This document shows positions 6,586 through 8,589 of a DNA stretch of 8,589 bases, piece after piece. Numbering within the stretch: position 1 is the stretch's first letter; every line of letters starts with the position of its first letter. A model generated the notes under the pieces. The model worked only from the letters and a program-made list of their open reading frames with translations. It searched no databases and had not been told where the DNA came from. Source of the DNA: Bacillota bacterium (GTDB lineage Bacteria; Bacillota_E; RBS10-35; JAJYVN01); the NCBI GenBank assembly GCA_021846605.1, contig JAJZWQ010000138.1:1-8589 (forward strand). The letters run 5' to 3'. A program made the translations under genes and the position numbers.

Positions 6586-7345
6586 CTATGGACGGGGAGG
6601 TTGGAGGGGCGGCTTGTCGGGGACGGTCGGTGAGCGGTGGCTCGTTGGGCGCCGCGGGGAATGTGCGGGCCGGGGGGGCGGGGGCCCGAGAGGTGGGGGG
6701 CTGTTCTCGGGCGGATGGGTGTACAGATCCACGACGGCGCTGCGTTTCTCCGCGAACGCTGAGTCATTGCTGCACTGCTTGCTGACCTCGATCCCCTCGA
6801 TCGGCGCTACCGTGAGACCCTGGCCACCCCGAATCACCTCGGTCCCCGCCTTGTAGGAGCAGGTCCGCCACCGCCCGAATCACGCCCAACTCCATGACTT
6901 CCTCGGCGTTGCCGCCCCTGTGCAGGCTGACAAGGTGGTTCGCTTGCCAGGCCGCCGCCGCCGCCGCAACGTGCTTTGGATCGCATCGCTCTTGCCGGCG
7001 TTGTCGATGCCGGCCGAGAAGCCCCACTCGGAGAGCCCGGTTTGACCGTCGCGCCCCAGATCGGGGAGCCCTTGTGCAGGTCGAACTTGCCCACGCCGGC
7101 GACGTGGGGCGTAACGGGGGCGGGTGCGCGCGACTCCGCGCCCGCGCGGCACGCGGCGACTGCAGGGTCGGTGCCGGCACCTTGGCCCCGGCCCGTTCGA
7201 TGGCGTCGATCTGCTGGTCGGCCAACGCGCATCCGGTCGCCACCGAGGTCCGGCGCTGCTTCGCACCTGGGCCGGCATACCTGCCGGACCCAGGTGCTGA
7301 AGAACCCAGCAGCAGCGTTTGCCTCTGCACCCGCGGGCGCTCCCG
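6586..7345 (-). pseudogene. Frame-broken gene of unrecognised family
   Basis: On the minus strand protein-like segments follow one another in different frames: GFFSTWVRQ (about 7300), TSVATGCALADQQIDAIERA (about 7190-7250), HVAGVGKFDLHKGSPIWGA (about 7050-7105), LSEWGFSAGIDNAGKSDA (about 6985-7040), NHLVSLHRGGNAEEVMELGV (about 6880-6940) and GTEVIRGGQGLTVAPIEGIE (about 6785-6850), then EKRSAVVDLYTHPPENS. The last frame runs through Pro-rich text to TAG at 6586-6588. Each piece reads like ordinary globular protein and lies in consistent order, implying one coding region of roughly 230-250 codons with about five frame changes. I do not recognise the family. It follows the TIM-barrel gene on the same strand, so a sugar-catabolic enzyme is possible. 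Because all frames are long here, some segments may be chance. Recent decay, old decay and sequencing indels are all compatible. Confidence 0.5.
6667..6684 (+). other. G-quadruplex-type motif
   Basis: G-tracts at 6667-6669, 6672-6678 and 6680-6684 provide four runs of three or more G with loops of 1-2 nt, and another run of six G lies at 6695-6700. This meets the usual quadruplex pattern on the + strand. It overlaps the Pro-rich, probably non-coding end of the degraded minus-strand gene. Confidence 0.4.
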
Positions 7346-7353
7346 CTTGGGGA

Positions 7354-8154
7354 TCAGGCACGGGCCACGGCTTCTCGCACGTAATCGACCGAGCGGCGCA
7401 CATCCTCCAGCATGCTGCGCGACGGAACCATTCCCCCGGGGTGCCAGAGTTCCAGAGTCATCCAGCCACGGTAGCCGCCCTTCACCAGTCCGCGGACCAC
7501 CGAACCGACATCCAGATCTCCCTCCAGGAGGTCCTCGGTCGGAACGCCTCCCCGCTGGTTGCGCAGGTGCAGTGCCACAATGCGCTTGCCGTGCACGGCC
7601 GCCAGTTCCGGCACGTCGAGGCCCGCCACGTGCGCCCAGCCGATATCCAGGCACAATCCGACCCTGCCGTCAGGGCAATCGAGCACCGCCCGCAGTTCAC
7701 CCAACGCCAGGTCGCGCTCGCTGCAGTGGTTGTGCAAGGCCAGGCGCAGTCCGGTCCCGGCCAGGCGGTCGCTGATCGCGCCGAGGTCGGCGCTCAACTG
7801 GCGGACACGATCGGGATCGCGCAGCCACGATTTGCCCAGCCCCTCACGGGCATTGGTGTTGACGACCATCTCCGTCGCCCCGGCCGCGGCCAGGCGCGCG
7901 GCAAACGGCAGCACCCGCTCCTGCATCGTGTCCGCGTCGATTCCCCAGCCCAGCGGCAGGCCCAGGTATCCCCCCGAGACCCTGAGCCCACGGGCGTCCA
8001 GGACAGCGCGCACCTCAGGGACGGGATCGATCTCGACCGCGTCGAGACCGGCCGTTGCGCAATCGTCCAGCACTTCCGCCGTGTTGCGCCGCACTCCGTC
8101 CCGGCGGTAGCGCTGCTCCCATCCGAACAGGGTCGTCGACAGGCCCCGGATCAT
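7354..8154 (-). CDS. Sugar phosphate isomerase/epimerase (xylose-isomerase-like TIM barrel)
   Basis: The product is 266 aa, the usual length for IolE-like and related sugar isomerases/epimerases, and is uninterrupted. Alternating strands and helices fit a TIM barrel: AGLDAVEID (35-43), RVSGGYLGLPLGW (58-70), EMVVNTNA (95-102), GLRLALHNHCSE (135-146), VGLCLDIGWAHVAG (165-178), IVALHLRN (192-199) and GWMTLELW (230-237). Probable divalent-metal ligands, by position in the family, are around His141/His143, Asp170, His196 and Glu235. The exact substrate cannot be read; inosose, keto-sugar or sugar-acid substrates are typical. ATG 8154 is chosen because AGGGGAGGG (complement of 8163-8171) lies 8 nt before it; an in-frame start at 8208 would add 18 unlikely residues. 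Upstream on the same strand is a Gfo/Idh/MocA dehydrogenase remnant, the usual partner of such enzymes. Confidence 0.93.
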   Translation of the reverse strand: MIRGLSTTLFGWEQRYRRDGVRRNTAEVLDDCATAGLDAVEIDPVPEVRAVLDARGLRVSGGYLGLPLGWGIDADTMQERVLPFAARLAAAGATEMVVNTNAREGLGKSWLRDPDRVRQLSADLGAISDRLAGTGLRLALHNHCSERDLALGELRAVLDCPDGRVGLCLDIGWAHVAGLDVPELAAVHGKRIVALHLRNQRGGVPTEDLLEGDLDVGSVVRGLVKGGYRGWMTLELWHPGGMVPSRSMLEDVRRSVDYVREAVARA

Positions 8155-8196
8155 GCCGTCTTCCCTCCCCTTCCCACGTTCGGTCGCGGGCGGTAC

Positions 8197-8214
8197 CCCC
8201 CCTGGCACGGGGGG
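8197..8214 (-). promoter_or_regulatory. GC hairpin in the leader of the TIM-barrel gene
   Basis: CCCCCC (8197-8202) and GGGGGG (8209-8214) form a perfect 6-bp stem with a 6-nt loop. It lies in the 99-nt spacer between the end of the dehydrogenase remnant (8254) and ATG 8154, about 25 nt upstream of the ribosome site. It could be an intercistronic stabiliser or a weak attenuator; no T-run is present. Confidence 0.35.
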
Positions 8215-8253
8215 CCTGTGGGGCTCCGTCCCAAGACCGCACGCACCCGACGC

Positions 8254-8589
8254 TCACCGGTTTGCCGCTTCCACCGGGGCCCAGCCGCCCCCGGTGGCCA
8301 ACGACCGCTCCGCCGCCAGTGTGACGGACAACGTCTGCGCCGCGTCCCCGGTACGTGGAACGGATCAGACCGCCGTCGCCGGTCTCCACGGCCCGGAGGA
8401 ACGACAGCACCACGTCGTCGAAGGGGTCGTTGTACCCGCCGCGCGTAGGGCAGTTCCAGCGCCACGGGTTTGGCGACGAAGAGATGCCTGGTTAGAAAAA
8501 TGTGTACAAACCGATCTCTCGGCCTTCCACACCGTCCGCCCGACCAGGTTTTCGCCCCTTTCGGCCTTGTATTTACCCCTTGCGGGGCT
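8254..8589 (-). pseudogene. Gfo/Idh/MocA-family oxidoreductase, C-terminal part, frameshifted (partial)
   Basis: Read on the minus strand from the window edge, coding-like text passes through successive frames: KAERGENLVGRTVWKAERSV (before about 8500), LFVAKPVALELPYAR (about 8430-8480), GGYNDPFDDVVLSFLRAVET (about 8365-8440), then DAAQTLSVTLAAERSLATGG (about 8290-8350) to TGA at 8254-8256. 'GGYNDPFDDVVxxFLxAVxTG' followed by 'RDAxxTLxxxLAAxRSxxTG' is the typical C-terminal end of Gfo/Idh/MocA NAD(P)-dependent sugar or inositol dehydrogenases. Three frame changes of the same direction (one extra base each, or two lost) separate the pieces, near T5, a GCGGCGGG run and a GGGG run. No single frame encodes an intact end, so the gene is a pseudogene unless these are sequencing errors. 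The NAD-binding half is outside the window. It is the natural operon partner of the downstream isomerase. Confidence 0.7.

Noticed and set aside
6588..6785. Small + strand ORF starting ATG 6588 behind a strong GGAGGGG ribosome-like site
   Set aside because: The 65-residue product is Gly/Arg/Cys-rich low-complexity text with no recognisable motif and overlaps the minus-strand coding-like segment. The ribosome-like site may be chance in a G-rich patch, although a lost gene start cannot be excluded.
6976..8448. Long + strand open frame (490 codons)
   Set aside because: It is antisense to the well-supported TIM-barrel gene and both degraded regions, and shows no domain. It is a GC-driven shadow.
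8430..8480. LFVAKP read as the mid-protein EKP motif of a Gfo/Idh enzyme, implying a large internal deletion
   Set aside because: The text VALELPYAR runs directly into GGYNDPFDD, as expected for the normal C-terminal domain of the family, so a deletion is not needed and the resemblance to the EKP motif is probably chance.
1..8589. CRISPR arrays, tRNA or rRNA genes, insertion sequences, toxin-antitoxin pairs
   Set aside because: Looked for by eye on both strands. No regularly spaced repeats, cloverleaf signatures, transposase motifs or terminal inverted repeats with target duplications were seen.

Overview
The window is very GC-rich DNA (by eye around 70% or more; not computed), with GTG and TTG starts and G-rich Shine-Dalgarno sites. 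A YteA-type DksA zinc-finger protein next to lspA and an RluD/YlyB-type pseudouridine synthase recalls the lspA-ylyB order of Bacillota. I therefore infer a high-GC member of the Bacillota (Symbiobacterium/Thermaerobacter/Sulfobacillus-like) or a neighbouring lineage. This rests on gene content and order only.

Left part (1-2294, + strand): a core housekeeping cluster. It holds the C-terminal end of a sigma-70-family factor (region 4), a DksA/TraR-type zinc-finger protein, lipoprotein signal peptidase lspA behind an extended -10 promoter, and an S4-domain 23S-rRNA-type pseudouridine synthase whose TTG start overlaps the lspA stop. A 332-base gap (2295-2626) with two inverted repeats but no convincing gene follows.

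Middle (2627-6359): a large predicted lipoprotein with about twelve Asp-box repeats (BNR/Ycf48-like beta-propeller) on the + strand converges on a minus-strand gene. That gene encodes an unusual protein with a ribbon-helix-helix-like segment and two Clp N-terminal-type repeats but no ATPase. A 13-bp perfect inverted repeat lies between the convergent genes.

Right part (6360-8589, minus strand): a probable sugar-catabolism segment. Only a xylose-isomerase-like TIM-barrel gene is intact. Upstream of it is the C-terminal end of a Gfo/Idh/MocA oxidoreductase split over several frames. Downstream is a stretch in which protein-like segments jump between frames and match no family I recognise. Gfo/Idh oxidoreductase plus TIM-barrel isomerase is a common pairing in inositol and sugar-acid catabolism. 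Here it looks decayed, or the sequence carries many indel errors; the sequence alone cannot separate these.

No tRNA, rRNA, CRISPR array or insertion sequence is evident. The best candidates for something undescribed are the RHH-plus-double-Clp_N protein (5289-6359) and the frame-broken unknown gene (6586-7345).
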